Of a stretch of 64,000 nt of DNA, positions 35,088 through 44,500 are shown one piece after another. Under the pieces are notes generated by a model. The model had not been told where the DNA came from. It did not search any database and worked only from the letters and a program-made list of their open reading frames with translations. Position 1 is the first letter of the stretch, and the number at the start of each line of letters is the position of its first letter. The position numbers and the translations under genes were made by a program. Source of the stretch: Bacteroides sp. (lineage in GTDB: Bacteria; Bacillota; Clostridia; Lachnospirales; Lachnospiraceae); NCBI GenBank assembly GCA_023666705.1, contig JAMPBO010000006.1, forward strand, positions 96,461 through 160,460, read 5' to 3'.

Positions 35088-36884
35088 ATGGCAGAATCAA
35101 TGAAGGGTTTGAAAAGAACCCATAGATGTACAGAGGTAAGCAACAAAAATGTGGGCGAAACCGTTACCGTGATGGGCTGGGTACAAAAAAGCAGAAACAA
35201 GGGTGGAATTATATTTGTTGACCTGCGGGATAGAAGCGGTATTCTTCAGGTGATATTTGAGGAGGCAAATGTAGGGGCAGAAGGGTTTGCAAAGGCGGAA
35301 AAGCTTAGAAGTGAGTTTGTAGCTGCCATTACAGGAACTGTGTCAAAGCGTGAGGGAGCCGTAAATGAAAATCTTGCAACAGGAGATATTGAGATTATTG
35401 CAAAGGATATAAGAATTCTTTCCGAGTCGGAAACACCTCCGTTTCCGATTGAGGAAAACAGCAAGACGAAGGAGGAGCTTAGGCTTAAGTACCGGTACCT
35501 TGATTTGAGACGTCCTGACTTACAGGGTAATTTAATTATGAGAAGCAGGGTTACAACACTGACAAGGGCATTTCTTGCCGATGAGGGCTTTATAGAAATA
35601 GAGACGCCGACGCTTTGCAAATCTACGCCTGAGGGTGCAAGAGACTACTTAGTACCAAGCAGGGTGCATCCGGGAAGCTTTTATGCACTGCCGCAGTCGC
35701 CACAGATCTATAAGCAGCTTCTGATGTGTTCAGGCTATGACAGATATTTTCAGGTGGCAAGATGTTACCGTGATGAGGACCTTCGTGCTGACAGGCAGCC
35801 TGAGTTCACCCAGATAGACATGGAGCTTTCCTTTGTGGATGTTGATGATGTTATAGATGTAAACGAGAGACTGCTTGCAAAGCTGTTTAAGGAAATCATT
35901 GGTGTAGAGGTTGCATTGCCGATACAGCGTATGACCTACAGGGAAGCCATGGAACGCTTTGGTTCGGATAAGCCTGATTTAAGATTTGGCATGGAGCTTC
36001 AGGATATAACGGATATCGTTAAGGATTGTGAATTTGGCGTATTTAAGGGTGCCATCGATGCTGGCGGAAGTGTCCGCGGTATCAATGCAAAGGGACAGGG
36101 AGCCATGCCGCGTAAGAAGATAGATGCATTGGTTGATTTCGTAAAAGGATATGGTGCAAAGGGACTTGCATATATTGCACTTGGAGAGGATGGTACGGTG
36201 AGATCCTCCTTTGCCAAGTTTATGAAGGACGAAGAGATGGACGCAATCATAAAGGCGATGAAGGGAGAGGCAGGAGATTTACTTCTTTTTGCCGCTGATA
36301 AGACAAAGCTTGTTTATGATGTGCTCGGTGCCCTTCGTCTGGAGATAGCGGAAAATCTTGGACTGTTAGACAAGAATGAGTATAAATTTGTATGGATTAC
36401 GGAGTTCCCGTTGCTTGAGTGGAATGAGGACTTAAACAGATATCAGGCAATGCATCATCCGTTTACGATGCCAATGGAGGAGGATTTGCCATATATTGAT
36501 ACCGACCCTGGAAGGGTACGTGCAAAGGCATATGATATTGTGTTAAACGGAACAGAGTTAGGTGGTGGCAGTGTCCGTATCCATCAAAATGACGTGCAGG
36601 AAAAAATGTTTGAGGCACTTGGATTTTCCAAAGAAAACGCATACAATCAGTTTGGATTTTTGCTCAATGCATTTAAATATGGCGTTCCGCCACATGCAGG
36701 ACTGGCATATGGTCTTGACCGCCTGATTATGCTCATGGCGAAGGAGGACTCCATCCGTGACGTTATCGCATTTCCTAAGGTAAAGGATGCGTCATGTCTT
36801 ATGAGTGAGGCACCGAATGTAGTAGACCCGAAGCAGCTTGAGGAGCTGGGCATAGCTGCCGCACCAAAAAACGATATGCCATAA
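35088..36884 (+). CDS. aspS: Aspartate--tRNA ligase
   Basis: 598 residues, the bacterial AspRS length. An N-terminal OB-fold anticodon domain (GWVQKSRNKGGIIFVDLRD) is followed by class II motif 2 (FQVARCYRDEDLRADRQPEF), the bacterial GAD insertion (~290-410), and motif 3 (GLAYGLDRLIML). The active-site residues look intact. AGGAGG precedes the ATG. Whether this is discriminating or also charges tRNA-Asn cannot be decided here. It follows the exporter ATPase by 42 bp and may share its transcript. Confidence 0.96.
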   Translation: MAESMKGLKRTHRCTEVSNKNVGETVTVMGWVQKSRNKGGIIFVDLRDRSGILQVIFEEANVGAEGFAKAEKLRSEFVAAITGTVSKREGAVNENLATGDIEIIAKDIRILSESETPPFPIEENSKTKEELRLKYRYLDLRRPDLQGNLIMRSRVTTLTRAFLADEGFIEIETPTLCKSTPEGARDYLVPSRVHPGSFYALPQSPQIYKQLLMCSGYDRYFQVARCYRDEDLRADRQPEFTQIDMELSFVDVDDVIDVNERLLAKLFKEIIGVEVALPIQRMTYREAMERFGSDKPDLRFGMELQDITDIVKDCEFGVFKGAIDAGGSVRGINAKGQGAMPRKKIDALVDFVKGYGAKGLAYIALGEDGTVRSSFAKFMKDEEMDAIIKAMKGEAGDLLLFAADKTKLVYDVLGALRLEIAENLGLLDKNEYKFVWITEFPLLEWNEDLNRYQAMHHPFTMPMEEDLPYIDTDPGRVRAKAYDIVLNGTELGGGSVRIHQNDVQEKMFEALGFSKENAYNQFGFLLNAFKYGVPPHAGLAYGLDRLIMLMAKEDSIRDVIAFPKVKDASCLMSEAPNVVDPKQLEELGIAAAPKNDMP

Positions 36885-36935
36885 TAGAAAAGCAAAATAT
36901 CTCAATATGCTTAGATAGTGTAAAAATACAAAGTA

Positions 36936-36984
36936 AAAGGGGCTTGTCATATATATGCCTTGAATTTTAGTGGACAGCCCCTTT
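36936..36984. terminator. Bidirectional terminator between aspS and the sensor kinase gene
   Basis: AAAGGGGCTTGTC (36936-36948) pairs with GACAGCCCCTTT (36973-36984), with one bulged T and a ~24-base loop. It separates convergent genes and can end transcripts from both directions. Confidence 0.75.
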
Positions 36985-38458
36985 ATAAGTCATAGCTCGT
37001 CAGCTTTGAGGTTTCGCCCGGACGTGGCTCAGGCTTATAGATTTCAGGCGTTATCTTCTTTAGGGAGAAGGTGAATTCACTTCCCACGCCCTCCGTGCTG
37101 ACCACGTTTATATTTTCGTTGTGTGCCTTTATGATTTCCCTTGTTATGGCAAGTCCGAGACCAGTGCCCTGTTTGTCACGGCCCCGTGATGCATCCGCTT
37201 TGTAAAAACGGACCCATACCTTGTTTAGGGAATCACTTGGAATGCCACAGCCCTCATCTTTGACGGATACAAATATTTTTTCACGTTTTTCCTCCAAGGT
37301 GATATAGATGCTTTTCCCCTCCGACGTAAATTTAATTGCATTGTCAAGGAGATTGTATATCACCTGCTGGATTTTTGTCTTATCGGCATTTACCGTTGTG
37401 ATTTCACAGTGGTTATTCAGGATGAGGGAAATATTTTTCTCCTGACATTTTCCCTCAAAGGTATTGATTGCATTTTTTACGAGGTCGATAATGTCAAAGT
37501 CCTTTGTAATCAGCCATAAGCCATAGGAATCGTAGTTATTAAGCTCAAGCAGGCTTGAGGTAAGCTTAGTCAGACGCAGGGTTTCATTGAGGACGATGCT
37601 TAAGTATTTGTCCTGTTTCTCAGGCGGAATCGTTCCATCCTGAATCGCTTCAATGTATCCTTTTATGGAGGTGAGCGGTGACCTGAAATCGTGGGAGATA
37701 TTGGAGATAAATTCACGTCTGTACTCGTCCAGCTTGGAAAGCTCGGATGCCATGTACTCCAGCGTGGTGGCAAGCTGTCCGATTTCATCGTCTGAGGTAA
37801 TATCCATTTTCGTCTCAAAATTCCCTGTGGAATATTCCTCAGCCACAGAGTTGATTTTCTTAATCGGTTTCATTATTTTGCCTGATATGAGAGCCAGCAG
37901 CACAAAGGATATAATGATAAGCAGGAGAAACGGTATGTATATCACCTGAAGCATGTCCTTTTGGACACTCCGGATTTGTGAAACCGTTGAATGAATCAGT
38001 ATCATTCCGTTTGGCTCCCCGGCAGTTTCAATTGGCATCGTAACCGTGATTACCTCATCGTTGAATAAGCCATAAAAATCTCCCGTAAGTGTCTGTCCCT
38101 TTGTTATGTCAAAATTCTGGTCCACAAGAAATATATTGGTCGGCACCTCAATATTTTCCTTGGTGCTGGATGCAACAATCATAATGCCCTTCATGTCAAC
38201 CACCCAAATGCTGGCATCCAGTCTATCGCTGTAGTATTGCAGGTTTTCCTGTGTGTATTCCAGCGTATAAACGCCCCGTACAAAATTTGATATTGTCTGT
38301 TCGCCTATCAGATATGCCTCATTTGTAAGTACCTCGGATTTTTCGGCAACCAATGCCTTTTTTGTGGCATAGGAGGAGTAGAAAATCAGTACGGTAAATG
38401 TAGCAAGAAATATAAGCAGGAAGCTCAAAAAAATTCGGTCAAACAGGGAATGTTTCAT
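36983..38458 (-). CDS. Membrane sensor histidine kinase
   Basis: 491 residues. Two membrane helices (~8-30 and ~170-195) flank an extracytoplasmic sensor domain of about 140 residues, followed by a HAMP domain (IMKPIKKINSVAEEYSTGNF), the HisKA box (FISNISHDFRSPLTSIKGYI, phosphorylated His) and the HATPase domain with N, G1 (VKDEGCGIP) and G2 (GTGLGLAI) boxes. It autophosphorylates in response to an unknown outer signal and passes phosphate to the adjacent regulator, which ends 1 bp before its ATG (coupled). Confidence 0.95.
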   Translation of the reverse strand: MKHSLFDRIFLSFLLIFLATFTVLIFYSSYATKKALVAEKSEVLTNEAYLIGEQTISNFVRGVYTLEYTQENLQYYSDRLDASIWVVDMKGIMIVASSTKENIEVPTNIFLVDQNFDITKGQTLTGDFYGLFNDEVITVTMPIETAGEPNGMILIHSTVSQIRSVQKDMLQVIYIPFLLLIIISFVLLALISGKIMKPIKKINSVAEEYSTGNFETKMDITSDDEIGQLATTLEYMASELSKLDEYRREFISNISHDFRSPLTSIKGYIEAIQDGTIPPEKQDKYLSIVLNETLRLTKLTSSLLELNNYDSYGLWLITKDFDIIDLVKNAINTFEGKCQEKNISLILNNHCEITTVNADKTKIQQVIYNLLDNAIKFTSEGKSIYITLEEKREKIFVSVKDEGCGIPSDSLNKVWVRFYKADASRGRDKQGTGLGLAITREIIKAHNENINVVSTEGVGSEFTFSLKKITPEIYKPEPRPGETSKLTSYDL

Positions 38459-38459
38459 A

Positions 38460-39170
38460 TTATCTCACCTCGAATTTGTAGCCCTTGCCCCAAACGGTGC
38501 TGATGGACCAGTTATGGTTTTCGTTCAGCTTTTCGCGGAGCCGTTTAATGTGTACGTCAACGGTCCGGGAATCACCAATGTATGCGTAGCCCCAAAGTGT
38601 ATCGAGAAGCTGGTCTCTTGTAAAAACCTGATTTGGCTTCTTTGCCAGAAAGTATAACAATTCAAGCTCCTTTGGGGGCATTTCTATCTGGCGTCCCTCA
38701 AAGGTAACCGTATAATTTGTAATATTGATAAGCAGTCCGTCGTATTCGACAAAATTACCCTGATGCTCCGTCTCAATTGCCACGTTTGTTTTATCCGTAT
38801 CAACCGTAGTACGACGCAAAACTGCCTTTACCCGTGCAACAAGCTCGTTTGAGTCAAATGGTTTAATCATATAATCGTCCGCTCCGATTTTAAGACCAAG
38901 CACCTTGTCAAAAACCTCACCCTTTGCCGAGAGCATGATGATGGGCGTATTTTTTGTTTTTCGGATTTCTGTGCATACCTCGTAGCCATCTATGTCAGGG
39001 AGCATAATATCAAGCAGTATCAGATGGGGATTGTATGTCTTCGAAAGTCTTAGGGCATCTTTGCCGTTATACGCTATTTCCGTGGCAAAACATTCCTTTA
39101 CAAGATAAAGTGAAATAAGCTCTGCTATATTTTCGTCATCGTCAACAATCAGTATTCTTTGCTTTTCCAT
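38460..39170 (-). CDS. OmpR/PhoB-family response regulator
   Basis: 236 residues. The receiver domain has acidic DDDE near the start, the phospho-acceptor Asp in LILLDIMLPDIDG, Thr/Ser LSAKGE and Lys KPFD. The C-terminal winged helix carries ELLYFLAKKPNQVFTRDQLLDTLWG and SRTVDVHIKRLREKL. It is the partner of the downstream kinase. Target genes are not shown by the sequence. Confidence 0.96.
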   Translation of the reverse strand: MEKQRILIVDDDENIAELISLYLVKECFATEIAYNGKDALRLSKTYNPHLILLDIMLPDIDGYEVCTEIRKTKNTPIIMLSAKGEVFDKVLGLKIGADDYMIKPFDSNELVARVKAVLRRTTVDTDKTNVAIETEHQGNFVEYDGLLINITNYTVTFEGRQIEMPPKELELLYFLAKKPNQVFTRDQLLDTLWGYAYIGDSRTVDVHIKRLREKLNENHNWSISTVWGKGYKFEVR

Positions 39171-39187
39171 TCAAAACCTCCAATGTC

Positions 39188-41593
39188 TTATAACTCTACA
39201 ATTGTAACACCGTGTTCCCCCTCGCCATACTCACCGGAGCGGAAGGATTTAACATAGTTTTGCGTTTTCAGATATTTGTGTATGCCTGTCCGCAGGGCAC
39301 CGGTTCCTTTTCCGTGAATGATGGTCACTTTTTCCATGTGGGAAAGGCAGGCGTCATCAAGAAACTTATCTATTTCCATGACCGCCTCGTCCACCGTCAT
39401 TCCCATGACATTCAGCTCTGGTGAAAATGTCATTGCCTTATTTATGGAGGTGCGTCCCGAGCTGTGGGTTCCGCCTCCAAGTGCAGGCTTTTTTTGTTTG
39501 TATTTTTCGGCATCCGTAGTAAAATCAGGCTCGTTTACAATCAGCAGATCGCTGATATGCAGCCTGGAGCTGAGTATGCCCATCTGTACCGTAACGTTTC
39601 CCTTTTGGTCGGGAAGGGTACTAAGGGTTCCCTTGGCTCCCATGCTGAGCACATGGACCTTGTCGCCAATGTGGAAGTCGGATGCTTTGTGGTTTGAGGT
39701 CTGTTTTTTTGCAGTGTCGGCTTCCGGACTGTAGGACTTAAGCTTGTCACGCAGCTTTCCACGTGCATCCTCCATTAATTTCATGTCCGCTTTTTGCGGA
39801 TTGCTACGCCATTTATTGTAGTCACTTATTGTCTTGTCAGCAACATTTTTTGCTTCATCAATAATGTTGCGTGCCTCGTTTCTTGCCTTTTCCAGTATTT
39901 CGCTTTTCTTTTTGTCAAGGCTTTCTTCCTTTTCCGAAATACGTTTTTTCAGCAGTTCGATTTCTTTTTTGTAGCTTTCGATTGCCGCCTTGTCGGCATC
40001 AATGGCCGTTTTGTTTTTCTCAAGCTCTGACAGGAGCGTTTCCATGTCAACCGCATCGCTGTCAAGCTGTGCCTTTGCGGTGTCAATGATATGGTCAGGC
40101 AGTCCCAGCTTACTTGATATGGCAAATGCATTGGACTTGCCCGGAATACCAAGCATAAGCTTGTAGGTAGGCTTTAGCGTGGCAACATCAAATTCGCAGG
40201 ATGCATTTTCAACACCATCAGCGGAAAGTGCAAATGTCTTTAATTCGCTGTAATGGGTGGTCGCCATGCATCGTGCTCCCATATCCTTTAAATGCTTTAG
40301 TATTGCGATTGCAAGTGCAGCACCCTCTATGGGGTCAGTGCCCCCGCCAAGCTCATCAAACAGGCAGAGTGAGTGGGGCGTGGCATGGTTCACAATATAT
40401 ACGATATTGCTCATGTGGGAGGAAAAGGTTGAGAGGCTTTGCTCTATACTTTGTTCGTCCCCAATATCCGCAAAAACATCATCAAATACGGAAAGCTTAG
40501 AGCCCTCCAAGGCAGGAATGTGAAGACCTGCCTGCCCCATCAGTGTAAATAATCCCAAGGTTTTTAAGGAAACAGTTTTTCCACCTGTATTTGGACCCGT
40601 GACGATAAGGAGATTGTAGCCTTCGCCAAGTCTGATATCGACAGGGACAACCGTGTGCTTATCCAACAGCGGATGCCTTCCGTTTTTTATATCAACAATG
40701 CCATCCGTGTTAAAAATTGGTTCGCTGGCATCCATGGCACGGGCCAGCTTTGCCCTTGCAAAAATGAAATCAAGCTCAGTCAGTAATTTGGAGTCGTAGT
40801 CAATATCTTCAACTGCCCCGGCTGCCAGTTTGCTCAAGTTTTCCAGTATGGCTTCAATCTCTAAAAGCTCTGCACCCTCAAGCTCCTTTATCTCGTTGTT
40901 CAGGTTGACAACGGACATCGGCTCAATAAAAAGTGTCGAGCCGGTTTGGGATCTGTCATGAATCATGCCTGGAAAGGCGGAGCGGTATTCCTGTTTGACG
41001 GGGATACAGTATCTTCCGTTCCGCATGGTTATCAGGCTGTCCTGAAGCTGGTCCTTTGTGGCATCATTTTTTATGAGCTTGCTGAGCTGCTGGTGCAGCT
41101 TGTCGTTGGTAAGCTTGATGTTCCGCCGGATAGACTTAAGCTTGGAGGATGCATCGTCAGGAAATTCATTTTCCGAAATGATACACCTTTTTATTTCCGA
41201 GGAAATGTGCGAAAGTGGTATAAGCTGGTGAAAACGTCCGGATAAACTGTCAACGGGTTTTTCTTCTGCAGTATCATCGTATGCCTTTGCATTTTCACAC
41301 ACGGTCAAAAGAGCAGCAATATCTAAAAGCTCCTTTGATGTCAGCGTTGCATTGACAAAGAGGCGTTTGATGGAAGCACCCGTATCGGAAAGCCCCGAAA
41401 AGGATAAATTTCCATATTCCTCAAGCCGGAGATATGCATCCCGCGTCTCGCTTTGCAGTGTCTTTATTGTATGAATATCCTTCTGTGGCTTCATCCTGTC
41501 ACAGCGGTGCTTTGCCATCGGTGAAGCTGCATATTCCGTCAGCATGGATAATATTTTGTTGTATTCCAGTAACCGTAAGCTGCGTTTATTCAT
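39188..41593 (-). CDS. mutS2: Endonuclease/ATPase MutS2
   Basis: 801 residues. It lacks the MutS mismatch-recognition domain and has the MutS2 order: core/lever (~1-300), ATPase with Walker A GPNTGGKTVSLKTLG and Walker B LFDELGGGTDPIEG, a long charged coiled coil (~520-620), and a C-terminal Smr endonuclease domain with HGKGTGALRTGIHKYL. MutS2 suppresses recombination and, in Bacillus, splits collided ribosomes. It is upstream of the two-component genes on the same strand. Confidence 0.95.
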   Translation of the reverse strand: MNKRSLRLLEYNKILSMLTEYAASPMAKHRCDRMKPQKDIHTIKTLQSETRDAYLRLEEYGNLSFSGLSDTGASIKRLFVNATLTSKELLDIAALLTVCENAKAYDDTAEEKPVDSLSGRFHQLIPLSHISSEIKRCIISENEFPDDASSKLKSIRRNIKLTNDKLHQQLSKLIKNDATKDQLQDSLITMRNGRYCIPVKQEYRSAFPGMIHDRSQTGSTLFIEPMSVVNLNNEIKELEGAELLEIEAILENLSKLAAGAVEDIDYDSKLLTELDFIFARAKLARAMDASEPIFNTDGIVDIKNGRHPLLDKHTVVPVDIRLGEGYNLLIVTGPNTGGKTVSLKTLGLFTLMGQAGLHIPALEGSKLSVFDDVFADIGDEQSIEQSLSTFSSHMSNIVYIVNHATPHSLCLFDELGGGTDPIEGAALAIAILKHLKDMGARCMATTHYSELKTFALSADGVENASCEFDVATLKPTYKLMLGIPGKSNAFAISSKLGLPDHIIDTAKAQLDSDAVDMETLLSELEKNKTAIDADKAAIESYKKEIELLKKRISEKEESLDKKKSEILEKARNEARNIIDEAKNVADKTISDYNKWRSNPQKADMKLMEDARGKLRDKLKSYSPEADTAKKQTSNHKASDFHIGDKVHVLSMGAKGTLSTLPDQKGNVTVQMGILSSRLHISDLLIVNEPDFTTDAEKYKQKKPALGGGTHSSGRTSINKAMTFSPELNVMGMTVDEAVMEIDKFLDDACLSHMEKVTIIHGKGTGALRTGIHKYLKTQNYVKSFRSGEYGEGEHGVTIVEL

Positions 41594-41745
41594 GGCATAA
41601 TCCTTTATTTTAAAATTATTTCTATCTACATTTTATAGTATAATCGTCAAAATATAAAGCTTAATTTTACTTGCACTCAAGGAAATATAGTGTTATCTTG
41701 TTTGTAATGTTTATTTAGAAATAAAAAAGGAGCATACAAGACAGA

Positions 41746-42687
41746 ATGAATTATATAAATGAACTCCGTGACGGAGATATGATATCAGAGGTTTATCTTT
41801 GCAAGTCAAAGCTTGATTTAAAAACGAAGGCAGGAAAAAGCTATTACTCGCTCTCCCTTCAGGATAGGACGGGAACGGTTGATGCCAAAATATGGGAGCT
41901 TAACAACGGAATATCACATTTTGAGGCAATGGATTACATACGGGTTGAGGCACAGGTTACAACCTTTAACGGTGCGTTGCAGCTGAATATAAAGAGGGTC
42001 AGGGTTGCTGATGCGGGAGAGTTTGACCCCTCTGATTATATGCCGTGCTCCGAAAAAAATATTGAGGAGATGTATAAGGAGCTGTTAGGGCTGGTTGACA
42101 GTATAAATGAACCGCATGTGAAGGCACTTTTAAAAAGCGTATTTGTAGATGATAGGGCGTTTGTGGAAAAGTTTAAGAAACATTCGGCGGCAAAATCCAT
42201 TCACCATGGCTTTATCGGTGGTCTGCTGGAGCATTCCTTATCTGTTGCAAAGCTTTGTGGTTACCTTGCAGAACAATATCCGGTATTAAAGAGAGATTTG
42301 CTTGTGTCAGCCGCACTTTTGCACGATATAGGAAAGGTGGATGAACTATCTGATTTTCCTGAAAATGATTATACGGACAAGGGGCAGCTTGTAGGTCACA
42401 TTGTTATGGGAACGATGCTGGTAAATGAGAAAATAAAGGAAATACCTGACTTTCCGGCAGGCTTTGCCGATGAGCTTTTGCACTGTATCCTTTCCCATCA
42501 TGGGGAGCTTGAATATGGCTCACCGAAGAAGCCGGCGTTGATTGAGGCACTTGCCCTGGCACATGCAGATAACATAGATGCAAAAATACAGACCTTTACC
42601 GAGCTGCTAAATGCAAACAAGGATAAGAGCGGATGGCTTGGCTACAATAAAATGTTTGAATCAAATGTGAGAATGACAAATGATTAA
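41746..42687 (+). CDS. yhaM: YhaM-type 3'-5' exoribonuclease (OB-fold plus HD)
   Basis: 313 residues. An N-terminal OB-fold (KSYYSLSLQDRTGTVDAKIWE) is followed by an HD domain with HHGFIGGLLEHSLSV and ALLHDIGKVDEL, then SHHGELEYGSPKKP. This is the YhaM/Cbf1 architecture, which degrades RNA 3' to 5' with Mn/Co. The GGAG at 41729-41732 lies 13 bases before the ATG, an unusually long spacing, and no better start exists. It overlaps the next gene by 8 bases. Confidence 0.92.
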   Translation: MNYINELRDGDMISEVYLCKSKLDLKTKAGKSYYSLSLQDRTGTVDAKIWELNNGISHFEAMDYIRVEAQVTTFNGALQLNIKRVRVADAGEFDPSDYMPCSEKNIEEMYKELLGLVDSINEPHVKALLKSVFVDDRAFVEKFKKHSAAKSIHHGFIGGLLEHSLSVAKLCGYLAEQYPVLKRDLLVSAALLHDIGKVDELSDFPENDYTDKGQLVGHIVMGTMLVNEKIKEIPDFPAGFADELLHCILSHHGELEYGSPKKPALIEALALAHADNIDAKIQTFTELLNANKDKSGWLGYNKMFESNVRMTND

Positions 42688-44125
42688 GAATGATTGTTAT
42701 GAGGTTTACATTGAAGATATTGGAACGGACGGTGAGGGCATTGGTCATATTAAGGACCGCCAAAATGACCGCAGCTTTACCCTGTTTGTAAAGGATACGC
42801 TGATTGGCGACAGGGCACTCGTACGTATTGTTAAGGTTAAGAAAACATATGCATACGGCAGGGTGGAGGAGATTATGGAGCCGTCACCCCACAGGGTAAC
42901 ACCTGTGTGTGACAAGGCAAGAAGCTGTGGCGGGTGCAGCCTGATGCATATGTCATATGAAAAACAGGTGGAATACAAGTGGAATAAAGTTAAGTCATGT
43001 TTGGAACGAATCGGGGGAATCAGCGGAGCTGGTGCATATATGGAACCACCGCATGGAATGGATGAGCCATATTTTTACAGAAATAAAATGCAGCTTCCCG
43101 TAGGGCGGGATAGAGCGGGCAAAGTTGTAATTGGCTTTTACGCAGGAAGAACTCATTCGATTGTCGATTTGGGTAAGTGTCACATTGGTCATCCCATCAA
43201 TGATTATATCATAAAATACATGAGAAAATGGTTTGCAAAGTTTGATGACGGAAGCATTGCTTATCATGAGGAAAGCCATAGTGGACTTGTGCGGCATATT
43301 CTTACAAGGGTAGGCTTTTGCACAGGGGAGCTTATGGTGTGCCTTGTAATCAATGGGAATGGGTTGAAAAGGGATGAGGCTGATGCACTGGTCCGTCTGC
43401 TTACTGAGGCAGTAGATAAATATAATGCAGTCCGCAATACGGAACCTGAAATAACATTGAAAAGCGTATGCATCAATATAAACAGGGAAAAGACCAACAA
43501 AATTTTGGGAAGCCGCTGCGAAACCGTATGGGGACGAAGCTATATACAGGATTATATCGGAGATATTTTATTTAACATTTCCCCAATGTCTTTTTATCAG
43601 GTAAATCCTGTACAGACAAAGGAAATTTACGACAAGGCAATCGAGTACGCAAAGCTTGAGGGTGGAGAGACCGTGTGGGACCTGTACTGCGGAATTGGCA
43701 CGATTTCCTTGTGCCTTGCTGCAAAGGCAGGAAAGGTATTTGGTGTTGAGGTTATTCCGCAGGCAATAGAGGATGCACGGGAAAATGCAAGGATAAACGA
43801 CATCAAAAATGCTGCGTTTTATTGTGGAAAGGCGGAAATCGTCGTGCCAGAATTTTATCGGCAGGAAAGTGGCAGTGCTGGGAAGCATCCTGACGTTATC
43901 GTTGTTGACCCACCGAGAAAGGGCTGTGAAAGAGTGCTGCTTGATACGATTGTTGCCATGGCACCTGAAAGGCTTGTCTATGTAAGCTGTGACCCTGCAA
44001 CCCTTGCAAGGGATATAAAAATATTATCAGAGCAGGGATATAAGCTGGAACAGGCGGCTGTTTTTGATGCCTTTTGCCAGGGAACCCATGTGGAGACGGT
44101 AGCGAAGCTTTCACGGGAAATCTGA
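42680..44125 (+). CDS. rlmD: 23S rRNA (uracil-5-)-methyltransferase, RlmD/TrmA family
   Basis: 481 residues. An N-terminal TRAM domain (GTDGEGIGHIKD) is followed by the iron-sulfur cysteines (CDKARSCGGCSLMHMSY), a SAM-binding region DLYCGIGTISLCLAA, the motif DPPRKGCE and the catalytic Cys in SCDPATLARD. It methylates U in 23S rRNA, or U54 in tRNA in some clades. Gram-positive members often have dual names (RlmCD), so the exact U site is uncertain. It is translationally coupled to yhaM. Confidence 0.92.
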   Translation: MIKNDCYEVYIEDIGTDGEGIGHIKDRQNDRSFTLFVKDTLIGDRALVRIVKVKKTYAYGRVEEIMEPSPHRVTPVCDKARSCGGCSLMHMSYEKQVEYKWNKVKSCLERIGGISGAGAYMEPPHGMDEPYFYRNKMQLPVGRDRAGKVVIGFYAGRTHSIVDLGKCHIGHPINDYIIKYMRKWFAKFDDGSIAYHEESHSGLVRHILTRVGFCTGELMVCLVINGNGLKRDEADALVRLLTEAVDKYNAVRNTEPEITLKSVCININREKTNKILGSRCETVWGRSYIQDYIGDILFNISPMSFYQVNPVQTKEIYDKAIEYAKLEGGETVWDLYCGIGTISLCLAAKAGKVFGVEVIPQAIEDARENARINDIKNAAFYCGKAEIVVPEFYRQESGSAGKHPDVIVVDPPRKGCERVLLDTIVAMAPERLVYVSCDPATLARDIKILSEQGYKLEQAAVFDAFCQGTHVETVAKLSREI

Positions 44126-44144
44126 AAGCAGAAGTTGCTTTTCA
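44123..44144. terminator. Short hairpin between convergent genes
   Basis: TGAAAGCA pairs with TGCTTTTCA (one bulge) around a 5-base loop, in the 16-bp gap between rlmD and the XRE gene. It is weak but positioned to end both. Confidence 0.4.
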
Positions 44145-44354
44145 TCCATAGGGCGTCTTTACATTCGTCTGGCACAAAAGATAGTCGATGCTTGTATTGT
44201 ATATTTTTGAAAGCTTAATTAAAATCTGGGTCGGAATATCATTTTCTTCGGTTTCGTACTTTGAGTATCCGGTTTGAGACATGCCAAGCATTGCGGCAAG
44301 CTTTGCCTGCGATAAGTCAGCGTCTTCACGTAATGCCCTCAATCTGTTGCTCAC
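44142..44354 (-). CDS. Small XRE/Cro-type HTH repressor
   Basis: 70 residues starting at the GTG at 44354, which has AGGTG six bases upstream; an upstream GTG at 44363 overlaps that site. Nearly the whole protein is a Cro/CI helix-turn-helix: RLRALREDADLSQAKLAAML, then GMSQTGYSKYETEENDIP, and IDYLLC. No sensor domain is present. Two 17-bp palindromes lie in its promoter and in that of the divergent GGDEF gene, so it probably represses both. It is convergent with rlmD. Confidence 0.9.
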   Translation of the reverse strand: MSNRLRALREDADLSQAKLAAMLGMSQTGYSKYETEENDIPTQILIKLSKIYNTSIDYLLCQTNVKTPYG

Positions 44355-44381
44355 TGTAATCACCTCATGGGTATTATATGT

Positions 44382-44398
44382 TAACCTGATACAGGGTA
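44382..44398. promoter_or_regulatory. Operator-like palindrome 1 (XRE promoter)
   Basis: TAACCTGATACAGGGTA is a 17-bp palindrome with one mismatch. It falls just upstream of TATAAT on the minus strand (44373-44378), where a bound repressor would block XRE transcription. Confidence 0.65.
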
Positions 44399-44406
44399 TT
44401 GATTTC

Positions 44407-44423
44407 TAACCTGAAATAGGTTA
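44407..44423. promoter_or_regulatory. Operator-like palindrome 2 (GGDEF gene promoter)
   Basis: TAACCTGAAATAGGTTA has perfect 6-bp arms and the same TAACCTG half site as the first palindrome, 25 bp away. It overlaps the -35 region of a promoter whose -10 is TATAGT (44445-44450 or 44450-44455), ahead of the diguanylate cyclase gene. Confidence 0.65.
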
Positions 44424-44500
44424 AAATATTTCCATTATTGCAAATATAGTATAGTATGTTCCAAGCGTCAGAAAATAATCTATGGATAATGGAGAAAAAC

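Noticed and set aside
39212-40523. Plus-strand open frames across mutS2
   Set aside because: They are shadows of a clear MutS2 gene with full ATPase and Smr motifs on the minus strand.
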